From contig NZ_JBFDAH010000012.1 of the NCBI RefSeq assembly GCF_040719265.1, positions 73,092-137,091 of the forward strand: 64,000 nucleotides of DNA, given 5' to 3'. A model generated the notes under the pieces. The model made no database searches and was not told where the DNA came from. It worked only from the letters and a program-made list of their open reading frames with translations. Made by a program: the position numbers and the translations under genes. Below, in pieces: positions 26,162-35,624 of the stretch. Position 1 is the stretch's first letter. Every line of letters starts with the position of its first letter. The DNA is from Aliikangiella maris (GTDB lineage Bacteria > Pseudomonadota > Gammaproteobacteria > Enterobacterales > Kangiellaceae).

Positions 26162-27169
26162 TTAAATAATATAGCTAATGCGCTGTCTTAGTGTATCGAT
26201 ACAATCTTCGGTTAACAGAATTAATAAATCACAATCGATTGCTTTATTTTCAATACTGTAACTGATTTCTATAGCGAGTGTTTTTTTCCAGCGCTTATTA
26301 TGATTAATAAGATCCGGAATTTTTATATGTTGCCCAAGTACTACCGGGTGGCCTTGGCTAAGGCTAATATCCAATTGATCAGAAATGCCTTGTAGGCAGG
26401 CACCTAACAAAATATTGGCAATATCCATCAACAGTTCAAGTTCGATATTATCATCAATGTGGCCATGATATTTCATTAGCTCTGCGATATTCTTAAAGCT
26501 CGAATCGTTAAATATTAAAAGTGCCTCGCCAGCAATGCCAGGACCAATAAAGCCCTGACAGACTGAAGACACAGTGGATTCTCGCTCGGCAAACTGTAAT
26601 GCCATAATTAATTCGTTGAGTTCAATTTCATTGACGATAGGAACAGGCAGCTCAACAAAAACATCTAAAAATCGCGCCAGTGAGTCACCGGCTCTGCCCA
26701 TGGCAATATTGGCTATTTCTTGGCAGGCATCAATAAAGTTGGTGTGATCATTTAGGTTGTCGAGTTTGACTCTTTCTGGTTCAATCGGTGTTGTTATTTG
26801 AGAATGATAAAGGTCGTGATAACTTAATGTCTGAATCATTTTTTCGCGACTAATTGGTTTTTTAATAAAATCAATTGCGCCTAGTCCTAACACGCGAGTT
26901 TGCGCATCAGGTTGAATATCACCCGATACCACAATCACATCACAGTCAATTTCTTGCTCTCTAAACTCTTCCAGGGTTTCATAGCCATCCATCTCTGGCA
27001 TATTGAGATCTAAAAAGATGAGATCTGGGTGAATATCGCTGACAACTTCAAGGCAGTGGCGGCCATCTTCAGCAAAGTGTAATTCGATGTCCCAGTCTTC
27101 AGGTAAGCAGCGTGCGAGCTGGTTCCTTGCCATTCTGGAGTCATCACATATCAGTACAGAAATTGCCAT
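26162..27169 (-). CDS. Response regulator with CheC/CheX-like phosphatase domain
   Basis: This 335-residue protein has a receiver domain (1-120) with D9-D10, phospho-acceptor D54 in FLDLNMPEMDGY and KKPIS at the conserved Lys. A CheC/CheX-like region (about 140-335) follows, with ACQEIANIAMGRAGDSLARF and LELLMDIANILLGACLQGI. The two helices carry E-x2-N residues like those that CheC uses to dephosphorylate CheY. The fusion may therefore be an autophosphatase or may control another receiver. No sensor kinase is adjacent; the next gene down is the PAS-GGDEF cyclase. Confidence 0.85.
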   Translation of the reverse strand: MAISVLICDDSRMARNQLARCLPEDWDIELHFAEDGRHCLEVVSDIHPDLIFLDLNMPEMDGYETLEEFREQEIDCDVIVVSGDIQPDAQTRVLGLGAIDFIKKPISREKMIQTLSYHDLYHSQITTPIEPERVKLDNLNDHTNFIDACQEIANIAMGRAGDSLARFLDVFVELPVPIVNEIELNELIMALQFAERESTVSSVCQGFIGPGIAGEALLIFNDSSFKNIAELMKYHGHIDDNIELELLMDIANILLGACLQGISDQLDISLSQGHPVVLGQHIKIPDLINHNKRWKKTLAIEISYSIENKAIDCDLLILLTEDCIDTLRQRISYII

Positions 27170-27267
27170 TGAGTGAGTGTTACCGCCCTAAATTTTGAAC
27201 TCGCAAAGTAATTTTGCTTTTACCGTTATCTACATTAAAAAATAGCAATTATTTATAAAATTACCAG

Positions 27268-28794
27268 TCAGCTTGCGCAATAATTAGAGATGATATAGTT
27301 GAGTTGACGCGCTGTCTGCTGTTTTACCGACTCATCGACACTCAGCAAAGTGTAAAACACCGAAGGCGTTGCTTCTTTGGGGAGTGGTTTTTCAACAAAT
27401 TGCCCTAACGGATTAAGTGACTGCTGCTCGACGCCCAGGCAAATGATGTCACCGTAGGCAACCTGCGGAGAGAGTTTATTGATTTTTTCAAGCATTCGGT
27501 TAGATAAAGAAATACCTGAAATGACGGCTCGTTCATTTTCCAATACCAGAATTGTCGCTTTGCCAATAAATGCACGTAGTTTAATTTCTACATCGATACT
27601 GGCAAACAGCTCTTTTATCAAATAGACCAAATTAATGGCTTCTTCCAGTGCTTCATCATTATCTTTTGCGTCTAAAAACGGAATGAGACAACCTGAGAGG
27701 ATATTCCCTTGAGACTGTAAGCCGTGAGTTTGAATTGCTGCTTTTAAGTATTGTTCGCCTAAAGATATTGCTTTAGCGGTTTGCTCGTTGTTTTGCTCAA
27801 CCATTGAGAACTGACAAAAACAAAACAATGTACCTTTGGCCCTTCTGCTGGTTAACCATTGGGGATTTGCTTCGGGTAATATAATTTTTTCTTGAGTAGT
27901 ATGAATATGATTATTTGCCAGTGCTTTAACTGCATCTAGCCATTGCTGCGTATTGTTAGGCAAAAGCGGCGCATTAATCTGAATGAGTCGGTGGCAATAC
28001 TGAGTCAATTGTTTGATACGGCGGGTATACTTAAGCGTTAATAACAATAATAAACAGAATAAGACAACTGCTATTGCCAGAATAATCTGCTGTGATCGGG
28101 TTAATGCTTCACGAAAGTTACTTTCGAGTAATTGACGATTGAGTGTAATTTTAAACCAGCCCGCAGTGACTTGCTGGTAAGTAATTTTCTCAACAAAAGG
28201 AATATCTGTTTGCGATTGTAGGTAAGCGCTGGTTGCCTCTGCCAATAGTTGTTGCTCTGACCTTTTTGTTGTCTCTGAGGTTTCCGCGGGCTCTGTGAGT
28301 AATTCTTCTTCTGCTGATGTTGAATTAGAGGATAAGTTCGTAATTTCTTGAGCGTTATCGATGCCATTGAATGATTCGCTATTATCTGAACTTTGAGGGC
28401 TGGTGGCATCTGATGTAGTTGTAATACTCGGCTCGGTTGATGTGTCATCAATGCTAATCGGCTGCAATAGATTTTCGGGATACTGCGCGACAACTTGCCC
28501 ATCTTCAGCAAATACGGTGGCACTTCTGATGTAGGGATCTTTAGCCACGTTTTCAACCAGCAGTTTTAGCTGAATCTTGTCATCTGACATTAAGGGATCG
28601 GCTGCAGAGTTGGCTGCAATTTGAGCAATACTATGGGCATACTCACTGGTGCGTTGTGCAACCAGTTGTTCTATTTGGTAATTAATTATCAGCCAGCCAG
28701 AAACCAGAATTAAACCGGTAAGTAATAGCGTCAGGCTGAACAGGCCACCAAGTAGAGAAGGTGGCTTATTATATTTTTGCTTTTTCGTCGTCAT
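27268..28794 (-). CDS. AhpA/YtjB-like membrane protein with a low-complexity insert
   Basis: This 508-residue protein has a membrane helix at about 16-38 and an extracytoplasmic domain to about 232. A second helix spans about 236-255, and a long cytoplasmic region follows. Position divergent to serB, topology and the SIAQIAANSAADPLM segment identify the YtjB/Smp (AhpA) family. Family proteins are much shorter (about 200 residues in E. coli), so the cytoplasmic part from about 290 is an extension that looks like a degenerate cyclase/guanylate-type fold (FCFCQFSMVEQN, GDIICLGVEQQSL). I cannot name that fold. Residues about 113-190 are a Ser/Thr/Glu-rich low-complexity stretch inserted in the extracytoplasmic domain. 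Confidence 0.75.
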   Translation of the reverse strand: MTTKKQKYNKPPSLLGGLFSLTLLLTGLILVSGWLIINYQIEQLVAQRTSEYAHSIAQIAANSAADPLMSDDKIQLKLLVENVAKDPYIRSATVFAEDGQVVAQYPENLLQPISIDDTSTEPSITTTSDATSPQSSDNSESFNGIDNAQEITNLSSNSTSAEEELLTEPAETSETTKRSEQQLLAEATSAYLQSQTDIPFVEKITYQQVTAGWFKITLNRQLLESNFREALTRSQQIILAIAVVLFCLLLLLTLKYTRRIKQLTQYCHRLIQINAPLLPNNTQQWLDAVKALANNHIHTTQEKIILPEANPQWLTSRRAKGTLFCFCQFSMVEQNNEQTAKAISLGEQYLKAAIQTHGLQSQGNILSGCLIPFLDAKDNDEALEEAINLVYLIKELFASIDVEIKLRAFIGKATILVLENERAVISGISLSNRMLEKINKLSPQVAYGDIICLGVEQQSLNPLGQFVEKPLPKEATPSVFYTLLSVDESVKQQTARQLNYIISNYCAS

Positions 28795-28926
28795 TAGGAC
28801 ATTGTAGCAAGTTAAAAAAGCGTGTGTAAAAGTGAAAGTGATGATTTTTTCACATATTTGATAGGGGGCACATAAAAATCAGGGTAGAATAAAATATTGC
28901 TATTCAATTTTGGAGGACTGTTTACG

Positions 28927-29880
28927 ATGTCTTCAGAAAATACCTACCTCCCTGAGTTTAACCAAGTTTACCAAATAACAGAAAATCGCTGGCAAAAACA
29001 AACGACTTTCGATGAAAACTTGAGTCAACTTAGTTTGTTTTCCGCAACTGATTTTCAATCACAGCAACAGTTAATTGGTCGCATGGCATCTAACTGTGAG
29101 CAGCCGCTTTTGATTAAAGTAAGTGGTTCGCAACAGCAATGCTGCTGGCACGTGTTTGCGCAACCTGAGACACTTAAACTTTGGGTTGAAAAAAACATTC
29201 TGGATTCTGTCTTTGATTATGTGTTATGGCCAGCGCAGAATCGTCAAGCGCCGCGCCTGTTGCTGTTTGATATGGATTCTACTTTTATTGAAATTGAAGT
29301 GATAGATGAGCTGGCGCGCTTGCATGGCGTTGCCGATAAGGTGACGGATGTTACCGAAAAGGCGATGCGTGGTGAAATGGACTTTGCACAAAGCCTGATA
29401 GCCAGAGTGGCGTGTTTACAAGGATTAGGTGATAACGCGATTCATCAACTAAAAGCGAATTTGCCGTTATCACCAGGAGTCAGTCAGTTAGTGAAAGTGG
29501 CACAAGAAAATAACTGTCGGGTTGCGATTGTTTCTGGTGGATTTATGCCTTTTGTCGAACAATTAAAACAGCAAGAAAAGCTCTATGCTGTAAAGGCTAA
29601 TTTATTGGAAATTGAAAAAAAACAACTGACAGGTAAAGTCCTTGGTAACATTGTCGATGCGCAAGCAAAAGCTGAGTTTTTAGTTGAATTATGTGAACAG
29701 TTAAATATTTTACCAGAGCAGGCAATGGCTATTGGTGATGGCGCGAATGATTTAAAAATGATGGCCAAGGCTGGATTTAATTTAGCTTATCGGGCAAAAC
29801 CAAAAGTACAACAAGCCGCTAGTGGCCGCATGAACCAAACCCATTTAAATTGGTTGGCACTGGCCTTTAATTGGAAATAG
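28927..29880 (+). CDS. serB: Phosphoserine phosphatase
   Basis: This 317-residue HAD hydrolase carries out the last step of serine synthesis. The catalytic DMDSTFIEIEVIDE (both Asp and Thr) is followed by AMRGEMDFAQSL, SGGFMPFVEQL and GDGANDLKMMAKAG with the final KPKVQ. The N-terminal 100 residues resemble the poorly conserved regulatory half of gammaproteobacterial SerB. ATG 28927, with GGAGG at 28912-28916, is chosen over the ATG 30 bases upstream. It is divergent from the AhpA-like gene, as in E. coli. Confidence 0.94.
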   Translation: MSSENTYLPEFNQVYQITENRWQKQTTFDENLSQLSLFSATDFQSQQQLIGRMASNCEQPLLIKVSGSQQQCCWHVFAQPETLKLWVEKNILDSVFDYVLWPAQNRQAPRLLLFDMDSTFIEIEVIDELARLHGVADKVTDVTEKAMRGEMDFAQSLIARVACLQGLGDNAIHQLKANLPLSPGVSQLVKVAQENNCRVAIVSGGFMPFVEQLKQQEKLYAVKANLLEIEKKQLTGKVLGNIVDAQAKAEFLVELCEQLNILPEQAMAIGDGANDLKMMAKAGFNLAYRAKPKVQQAASGRMNQTHLNWLALAFNWK

Positions 29881-29997
29881 CAGTGTATTACAAGTGATTC
29901 AGTTTCTATTTGATCAATGTTAATCGTTGATACTATCAATTCGACAAAGTGAAAATTGAAGACGGCATGACTTCACTTTTGCTGTGATTGATAATGC

Positions 29998-30018
29998 GCG
30001 CTGCAAAAATTGCAGCGC
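29998..30018. repeat. Inverted repeat after serB
   Basis: GCGCTGCAA, loop AAA, TTGCAGCGC. This is a perfect 9-base-pair stem between the convergent serB and FimX-like genes. Neither strand has a good T tract, so termination is possible but not supported. Confidence 0.4.
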
Positions 30019-30051
30019 AAATGAAATAACTTGTGTTAATTTACATTAAAT

Positions 30052-32121
30052 TTAAAAACCGCTGGCTGAGAAGTCGTAGTCCATTTTTTCACTTGGACGT
30101 TGTAGATAAAATCCTTGAATATATTTTACATTCATCGGCCAAAGTGCAGCTAACATGGCGGCCTCTTCTACCATTGGAATAATGCTATGCTTGTCTCGGG
30201 CATGAATTTCATCGAGCAATTGAATAACTTCTTCTTCAACCTCTGAATTTTTTGGAATATCTTTGGCTTTGTTCTCTGTTATTTTTACAAAATCTACATC
30301 GAGTTGTTCGATTAGCGTGCGTTGTTCAGGGTTATTACCAAAGCCAGATAAACATAAGGTGTAACCTTTTTGTCGAAGCTCGCCACATAAAGTGATAACT
30401 CGCTTCAAGTGATTAGCCGCATCGCTTTCTTCAATTTGGAAAATAATACTTGAACGCGGTAATTGACTGGCAGCAACCGCTTTTTCAATAAAACTAACCA
30501 AAGTTTGATCGATTAACGAGACACTACTTAAATTGATTATCAGCTGTGTATTATTGGCAACTTTTTGTACGAGTATTGATTTTAGTGACTGCTTGATTAT
30601 CCAGCGATCGAGTTTTTCTCCAAGTCCAGCCGCTTTAGCTAACGGAAAAACTTTGCTTGAATCCATAACTTTGCCGTTCTCATCTTTCAGCCGTAATTGT
30701 ACCTGATAGATAGCTTTTTCTTCTCCATGTAACTTAACAATCGGCTGAAACAATAGTTGAACACGTCCAGTATCAATGGCGTCTTGTACTTTTTCCAGTA
30801 ATTTAATATCTTGCTCGTTTCCGGCATCTCGAATGGCTTTATTGAAAACCTTCACACCATTACTTTCAACGCGGTTACACGCGCTGTGTGCATCAGAAAG
30901 AATTTGGGCTGCATCATCGCTGCCTTCGCCAATTGGGCAAATACCAATACTGAAGGTTATTTTTATGGTGTGACCTTCAACATCAAATAGTTCTTGACTG
31001 ATTGACCGACAAAGTTTATCCGCCATTTCACGGGCTTTAATACGTGAATTATTTGGCATGATAAAGCAAAAAGCATGATCGCCAACTCGAGCCAGTTTAA
31101 ATTCATCAGGAACTTGCTCCGAGAGCCACTTGGCGCAATCAATGGTGATTTGATCAACGCCCGCTATACCGTATTCACTGAGTATTTTGGAATATTGATC
31201 ATATTCAATATAAAGCACGTTAAAGATGTCACCTTTTTCGTTAGCTGTTTCGATTGCAAGGTGCAATTGCTCATTTAAATAATTTCGATTAAATAAGTCG
31301 GTCAGTGTATCCTGAGCGCTCAATTCTTTGAGTTTTTCTTCTAATTCGGCATTGTCAGCTGCTGGGCGAATGAGCAATTGGGTGCACACTTCTTCATCAT
31401 AATTTGCGGTTGATAAAGTCATTATCGCTTCAAATTCACTCATGTCTGACTTTACACCTGAGAAGGTGAAGCTTTGATTGTCGCTGGTGGCTGCCATGGT
31501 TTTTAAATATTGGCGAAATTCATCCTGGCTTTCTCTGGCAATCATATCCAAAGCGGGCACACACATCAGCTCATCATGATCGTTGAATCCAAATAATTCA
31601 AGATAGGCATTATTGGCATAAACGTGCATACCATCATGAACATAGGCAATGGCATCTTGAGAGTTATCGAGTAGTAAGGTGCAACGCTTTTCTGTTGCTT
31701 TTAAAGCAAGTTCAGCCTGTGTTTTTTTGCGACGGGTTTGCAGACTATTGAGTTCGCGCTCAACTTTAAGACATAGCAATTGCAGGTTATTCGCTGAAAC
31801 ACCATCGACTGCACCATAACCCATCGCATCGGTCAGGATTTTATCATCATGACTTTCCATCATAACAATGCAGGGAATATCGCGGCCATAAGTCACTATT
31901 TGCTCAATTGCCTGTTTGGCTGGCAGTGAAGTGTGGGCCAGATTGGCTAATAATAAATCAGAAACGCCTTTTTCCAGAGCTTGCGCGAGTTCTTCGGTGG
32001 TTAAAACCTGAGTGGCTCTAACCGCAAAACCGCGATTGCGCAAAGAGTTGATAATAACTTCCGCTTGATTTGACGAAGGTTCTAACAGGAGCAAATGTAT
32101 TGTCTGAATATTTGCAGTCAT
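30052..32121 (-). CDS. FimX-like protein: degenerate receiver, PAS, GGDEF and EAL domains
   Basis: This 689-residue protein has four modules. A receiver-like domain (1-125) has its phospho-acceptor Asp replaced by N60 (DLLLANL). A PAS domain spans about 145-255. A GGDEF-like domain (about 265-430) has VGDHAF (346-351) in place of the GGDEF motif. An EAL-like domain (about 440-685) has QVQ (473-475) in place of EAL. Order and degeneration match FimX, a cyclic-di-GMP-binding regulator of type IV pili, so catalysis of synthesis or breakdown is not expected and cyclic-di-GMP binding by the EAL-like domain is possible. It follows the PilZ-like gene on the same strand by 153 bases. No pilus genes lie nearby. 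Confidence 0.85.
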   Translation of the reverse strand: MTANIQTIHLLLLEPSSNQAEVIINSLRNRGFAVRATQVLTTEELAQALEKGVSDLLLANLAHTSLPAKQAIEQIVTYGRDIPCIVMMESHDDKILTDAMGYGAVDGVSANNLQLLCLKVERELNSLQTRRKKTQAELALKATEKRCTLLLDNSQDAIAYVHDGMHVYANNAYLELFGFNDHDELMCVPALDMIARESQDEFRQYLKTMAATSDNQSFTFSGVKSDMSEFEAIMTLSTANYDEEVCTQLLIRPAADNAELEEKLKELSAQDTLTDLFNRNYLNEQLHLAIETANEKGDIFNVLYIEYDQYSKILSEYGIAGVDQITIDCAKWLSEQVPDEFKLARVGDHAFCFIMPNNSRIKAREMADKLCRSISQELFDVEGHTIKITFSIGICPIGEGSDDAAQILSDAHSACNRVESNGVKVFNKAIRDAGNEQDIKLLEKVQDAIDTGRVQLLFQPIVKLHGEEKAIYQVQLRLKDENGKVMDSSKVFPLAKAAGLGEKLDRWIIKQSLKSILVQKVANNTQLIINLSSVSLIDQTLVSFIEKAVAASQLPRSSIIFQIEESDAANHLKRVITLCGELRQKGYTLCLSGFGNNPEQRTLIEQLDVDFVKITENKAKDIPKNSEVEEEVIQLLDEIHARDKHSIIPMVEEAAMLAALWPMNVKYIQGFYLQRPSEKMDYDFSASGF

Positions 32122-32274
32122 CGGTGGCGTTTATCCTGGCTTGTTATTCTGACTCGGTCTCTAGGTTAATTGTATCCGAGATTCCGAGTTTTCAAAAGTG
32201 AACAAATTCAAATTATCTCCGATAGGTTAAAGCAATTTGACATTGTTGAGGCAAATTTTTATTTAACAAGCGGA

Positions 32275-34113
32275 TTAAAAAATGTCCCAGATTTCATCAA
32301 TATCATCGTCTTTTCCTGAACCAGGAAAAAGCGAAGGGTTTTTGGTTTCTGCGGCTAACCCAGAAATTTCACCGGTTTTTTCAAATGCAAATTGACTATA
32401 GCTAGTGGTGGTGGCGATTTCTTTGAGTAGCCTGGCGTTGTAACTTTGTGCCGGTTCAACAATTCGAACCTTATTGTCGGATGAAAAGTATAACGGATTG
32501 GTTAAGATGGTGGCGGGTTGACCAATGCCGGTTAATTCAGGCAGTAATAAACCACGATAAAAGTCAGTTGCTTCTTTCTTTGAATTTCGTCGCTTAATAT
32601 TTATTGCTGTTACACCGGGAGCGAGCAGTTGGATACCCATTTGTACTAATGCACCTTTGGCATGCCTTCTGACCCAGCGCACCACACCAACGCTCCAGTG
32701 CTCACGTTGATGGTGATCAAACTCCAGAAATCCAATTATCTCGCCTGTTTGTGCATGTTTAGGCAATTCGTTTGCGGGTATTTGAATGCAATAGCCATTA
32801 GGGCTCATATTCAGCAAGCTGACGGTTTGGAACTTATAATTGTCTCTCACAATGGTATCGCGAGAGCGCATTTGTGGATGGAATACCGGCTTAAAACTAG
32901 CTTTGTCTGTCTGGTAGAGTTTGTCCCATACATCATCTTTAGGAACGCCAGATGAGCTTAAATAGTTAGCACCTGGCTGAAATTGGTAGTCTTCGCGTGT
33001 GGCAACATCTAATAGTTGTGCATCTTTTAAGCTGCCTTCCATTTTTGAGATGGTGTCATTTATCGACAAGCCATTTGAACTTTTATTTTTTTCCATCAAT
33101 AGATAATGTGTCGCGCCAAGCCCAATACAAATTTCGATATTTTCTTCACAAGGTGTTCTGGCAAATGCGCGGTGAGTGCCGTGATTCCAGGTTTGTATTA
33201 AGTGGCGCAGCAACATTATTTTGCGAGTATTTTGTTGTCCATGGTGGTCAATATTAGCCAGCATTGCGTTGAGATGGTCGATAGCCGTAGATACGGTCAG
33301 TTTTAAACAATTCTTTTTTTCTGTCGACTTGTGCAACGATTTATGAATTGGTGGCAGTGCGGCGGCAATATCGATTACGTAATGTTGTTTATTATAGGCA
33401 TGAGATTTTAGTGAAACATGCGCTGTTAGTTCCGGGAGTAATAGCCAGAGTAACTCGATTTCACGTTGATGGAGTTGATAAGGGTTAGCCACACTTAACA
33501 ATAAAATTCGTAAAGTGGAGTCAAATATAGTTTGCTCGCTCTGCAAATACTCCATGGTTACTTTTAGGTGCTCTAATTCATTTTTGGCGGCAATCTGGTA
33601 TAAGCAATAAACTTCTTTCCAGATTCTGCGTGGGATTACTGTATATAACTGAAAACATCGAAGCATCACTAAAGCATGGTAATGCAGTGCGTGTACTAAA
33701 GCGGTAGTTAGAGGTTTTTTATTGGCTCGTTTAAACTCTTGAGTGACAATGGTTTCAATAATGGTATGAAAACCAATAGCCAGTTCTGTGTGGATGGCTT
33801 GAATTAATGCAGCGATTTTTTTTTGACGGTCCGTCAGCGCAATATGATTGCTGTGAAATTGTTTCTCCAGCGAGCTGATTAATTTGCCGGCAACTGGCTC
33901 AATCAATGATAAAATCTGCAGGCGTTTGTCCGCATCAATAATCGACTGATTGGTATCGACCAGCAAACGGTAGACACTGGTTGAGCTCTCCCCAACATTT
34001 GCCATGGGCAGATTTTGCGCCCAGTTAGCAACTTTTTTGGGCGTCAGCTCAAAAGCCGTCTTGTGGTATGCCTGGAGTTCCCTAAGGGTTAATCCAGAGC
34101 TGCCTTGCTTCAT
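32275..34113 (-). CDS. Large protein with C-terminal PilZ-like domain
   Basis: This 612-residue protein has a mostly alpha-helical N-terminal 350 residues with no recognised domain. A PilZ-like segment follows at about 425-530 (an Arg-rich RSRDTIVRDNYKF, then SLLNMSPNGYCIQIP, whose N-x-S-x2-G matches the PilZ cyclic-di-GMP motif). No signal peptide or membrane helix is visible. Similar large PilZ proteins occur in several gammaproteobacteria as undefined cyclic-di-GMP receptors. The next gene is the FimX-like protein, suggesting that both belong to one surface-motility or pilus-control unit. Function beyond ligand binding is not inferable. Confidence 0.72.
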   Translation of the reverse strand: MKQGSSGLTLRELQAYHKTAFELTPKKVANWAQNLPMANVGESSTSVYRLLVDTNQSIIDADKRLQILSLIEPVAGKLISSLEKQFHSNHIALTDRQKKIAALIQAIHTELAIGFHTIIETIVTQEFKRANKKPLTTALVHALHYHALVMLRCFQLYTVIPRRIWKEVYCLYQIAAKNELEHLKVTMEYLQSEQTIFDSTLRILLLSVANPYQLHQREIELLWLLLPELTAHVSLKSHAYNKQHYVIDIAAALPPIHKSLHKSTEKKNCLKLTVSTAIDHLNAMLANIDHHGQQNTRKIMLLRHLIQTWNHGTHRAFARTPCEENIEICIGLGATHYLLMEKNKSSNGLSINDTISKMEGSLKDAQLLDVATREDYQFQPGANYLSSSGVPKDDVWDKLYQTDKASFKPVFHPQMRSRDTIVRDNYKFQTVSLLNMSPNGYCIQIPANELPKHAQTGEIIGFLEFDHHQREHWSVGVVRWVRRHAKGALVQMGIQLLAPGVTAINIKRRNSKKEATDFYRGLLLPELTGIGQPATILTNPLYFSSDNKVRIVEPAQSYNARLLKEIATTTSYSQFAFEKTGEISGLAAETKNPSLFPGSGKDDDIDEIWDIF

Positions 34114-34554
34114 GCTTTACTTCCTAAACAACCTGAATTTAATTCTGAAAATATATCTACAATACATGATATTTTCTGAATTCTAAAACATTAACTCGCG
34201 AAAACCATTTTTTATTTAGACAAAAATGGTCTTTTGCCCATTTTAAAGGGGTTGGTATCAGTAAATGCTTGAGAATTAGCTCGAAGATGATTGGCTTCGA
34301 AACTGATACAACCCTAAAGTCAGTTTAGTATAATAGAATAGATATTGCTGAAAAGTCATTGACTTAGCGAGCATTGTTAATTTTTTACTCTAATTGTTTA
34401 TACTAACTCAATAATAATAGAGATTTCTTAATTCAACTTGATATTAAAAAATGCAACTTTATGTTAAAACTCTGATTAATACTAAAATATCAAGTAATGG
34501 CATTCTCGTCATTTGAGTGAATTTCAATCCAACCGCTTTAACTTCTCGAACTAC
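34114..34554. other. Non-coding AT-rich gap
   Basis: This 441-base gap lies between epmB (its stop is at 34555) and the start of the PilZ-like gene. It must contain the promoter of the PilZ-like gene. There is a weak hairpin (ACCATTTTT 34204-34212 / AAAAATGGT 34222-34230). No coding region or RNA gene was recognised. Confidence 0.5.
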
Positions 34555-35577
34555 TCAAGCGATGACTGTTTTTGACGGTTTGCCGGCTTCTTCAACTGCA
34601 AGTCTTGGAATTAGATATCCTGGGAGCTGTTCTCTCAATGATTGAATTAATGCCACCGCCTGCTGGGTTGAAACATCAAAGTGAGCTGCACCAGCTACTT
34701 TATCCAGTAAATGCAAATAGTAGGGTAAAATGCCCGCATCAAATAGTGACTCACTCAGTGCTTTCAAGGTTGGTAAATTATCATTAACTTGTTTGAGCAA
34801 AACGCTCTGGTTGAGTAGTTGAATACCGGCAAGCCGCAGTGGCGCCAGGTGCTCAATCAGTAATTTATCAATTTCATTTGCATGATTAATATGCAAAACC
34901 ATTGAGGTTGTCAGACGACTGCTACTAAGTCTGTCAACGAATGTGGGCGTTAATCTTTGAGGAATGACTACCGGTAAACGAGAGTGAATCCTTACTCTTT
35001 TTAAGTGAGGAATGGCGTCTAGACGATCAAATAGTGAAACTAATGCTCTGTCGCTTACCATAAGCGGATCACCACCACTTAAAATCACTTCACTAATACT
35101 GGTATCTGCTGCAATATATTGAAGTGATTGAGAAAGTTGATCGCCGCTGGCCATTTGATCCTGATAAGGAAAGTGACGTCGGAAGCAGTAACGACAATTA
35201 ACTGCACAAGCTGAAGCCAAAATCAGTAATACTCGTCCTTGGTATTTGTGGAGCAGTCCGGGTGTCTGATTGTTATTTTCTTGCAATGGATCCCGATTAT
35301 AACCTGTTACTTCCTCTAACTCTTGCTTTTGGGTAAGTACTTGCAGCAATAAAGGGTCGAGTGGATCGCCCGATTTGATTTTATCGATGTAGGGTTGTGG
35401 TACTCGCAGACTAAAACCCGAATCCTCAGTTATTTCATAGCCCAGTTGGTTTGCTTGCAGATCGACTGCTGCTAATAGTGCGTCAGTCGTGGTAATGGCG
35501 TTTTTTAGCAGGTTTTTCCATGATTTTACCTGACATTCAGGCTCGGAAACGGGTATTATTGGCGTCGTATTTTTCAT
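34555..35577 (-). CDS. epmB: EF-P beta-lysylation protein (radical SAM lysine aminomutase)
   Basis: This 340-residue radical-SAM enzyme has the cluster motif C124-x3-C128-x2-C131 (ASACAVNCRYCFRRHFPY), SGGDPLM and a C-terminal lysine-aminomutase-like barrel (LLDKVAGAAHFDV). EpmB isomerises alpha-lysine to beta-lysine, which EpmA then attaches to EF-P. The gene is divergent from efp with 47 bases between the start codons, and epmA follows efp on the plus strand. Length matches E. coli EpmB (342). Confidence 0.94.
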   Translation of the reverse strand: MKNTTPIIPVSEPECQVKSWKNLLKNAITTTDALLAAVDLQANQLGYEITEDSGFSLRVPQPYIDKIKSGDPLDPLLLQVLTQKQELEEVTGYNRDPLQENNNQTPGLLHKYQGRVLLILASACAVNCRYCFRRHFPYQDQMASGDQLSQSLQYIAADTSISEVILSGGDPLMVSDRALVSLFDRLDAIPHLKRVRIHSRLPVVIPQRLTPTFVDRLSSSRLTTSMVLHINHANEIDKLLIEHLAPLRLAGIQLLNQSVLLKQVNDNLPTLKALSESLFDAGILPYYLHLLDKVAGAAHFDVSTQQAVALIQSLREQLPGYLIPRLAVEEAGKPSKTVIA

Positions 35578-35624
35578 GGCGGGTATTTTACCCCATTAGT
35601 GTTTAAACATAGAGAGAATTTTTC

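Noticed and set aside
34114..34554. Possible small RNA or riboswitch in the PilZ/epmB gap
   Set aside because: Only a weak stem was found, and no conserved riboswitch core or terminator.
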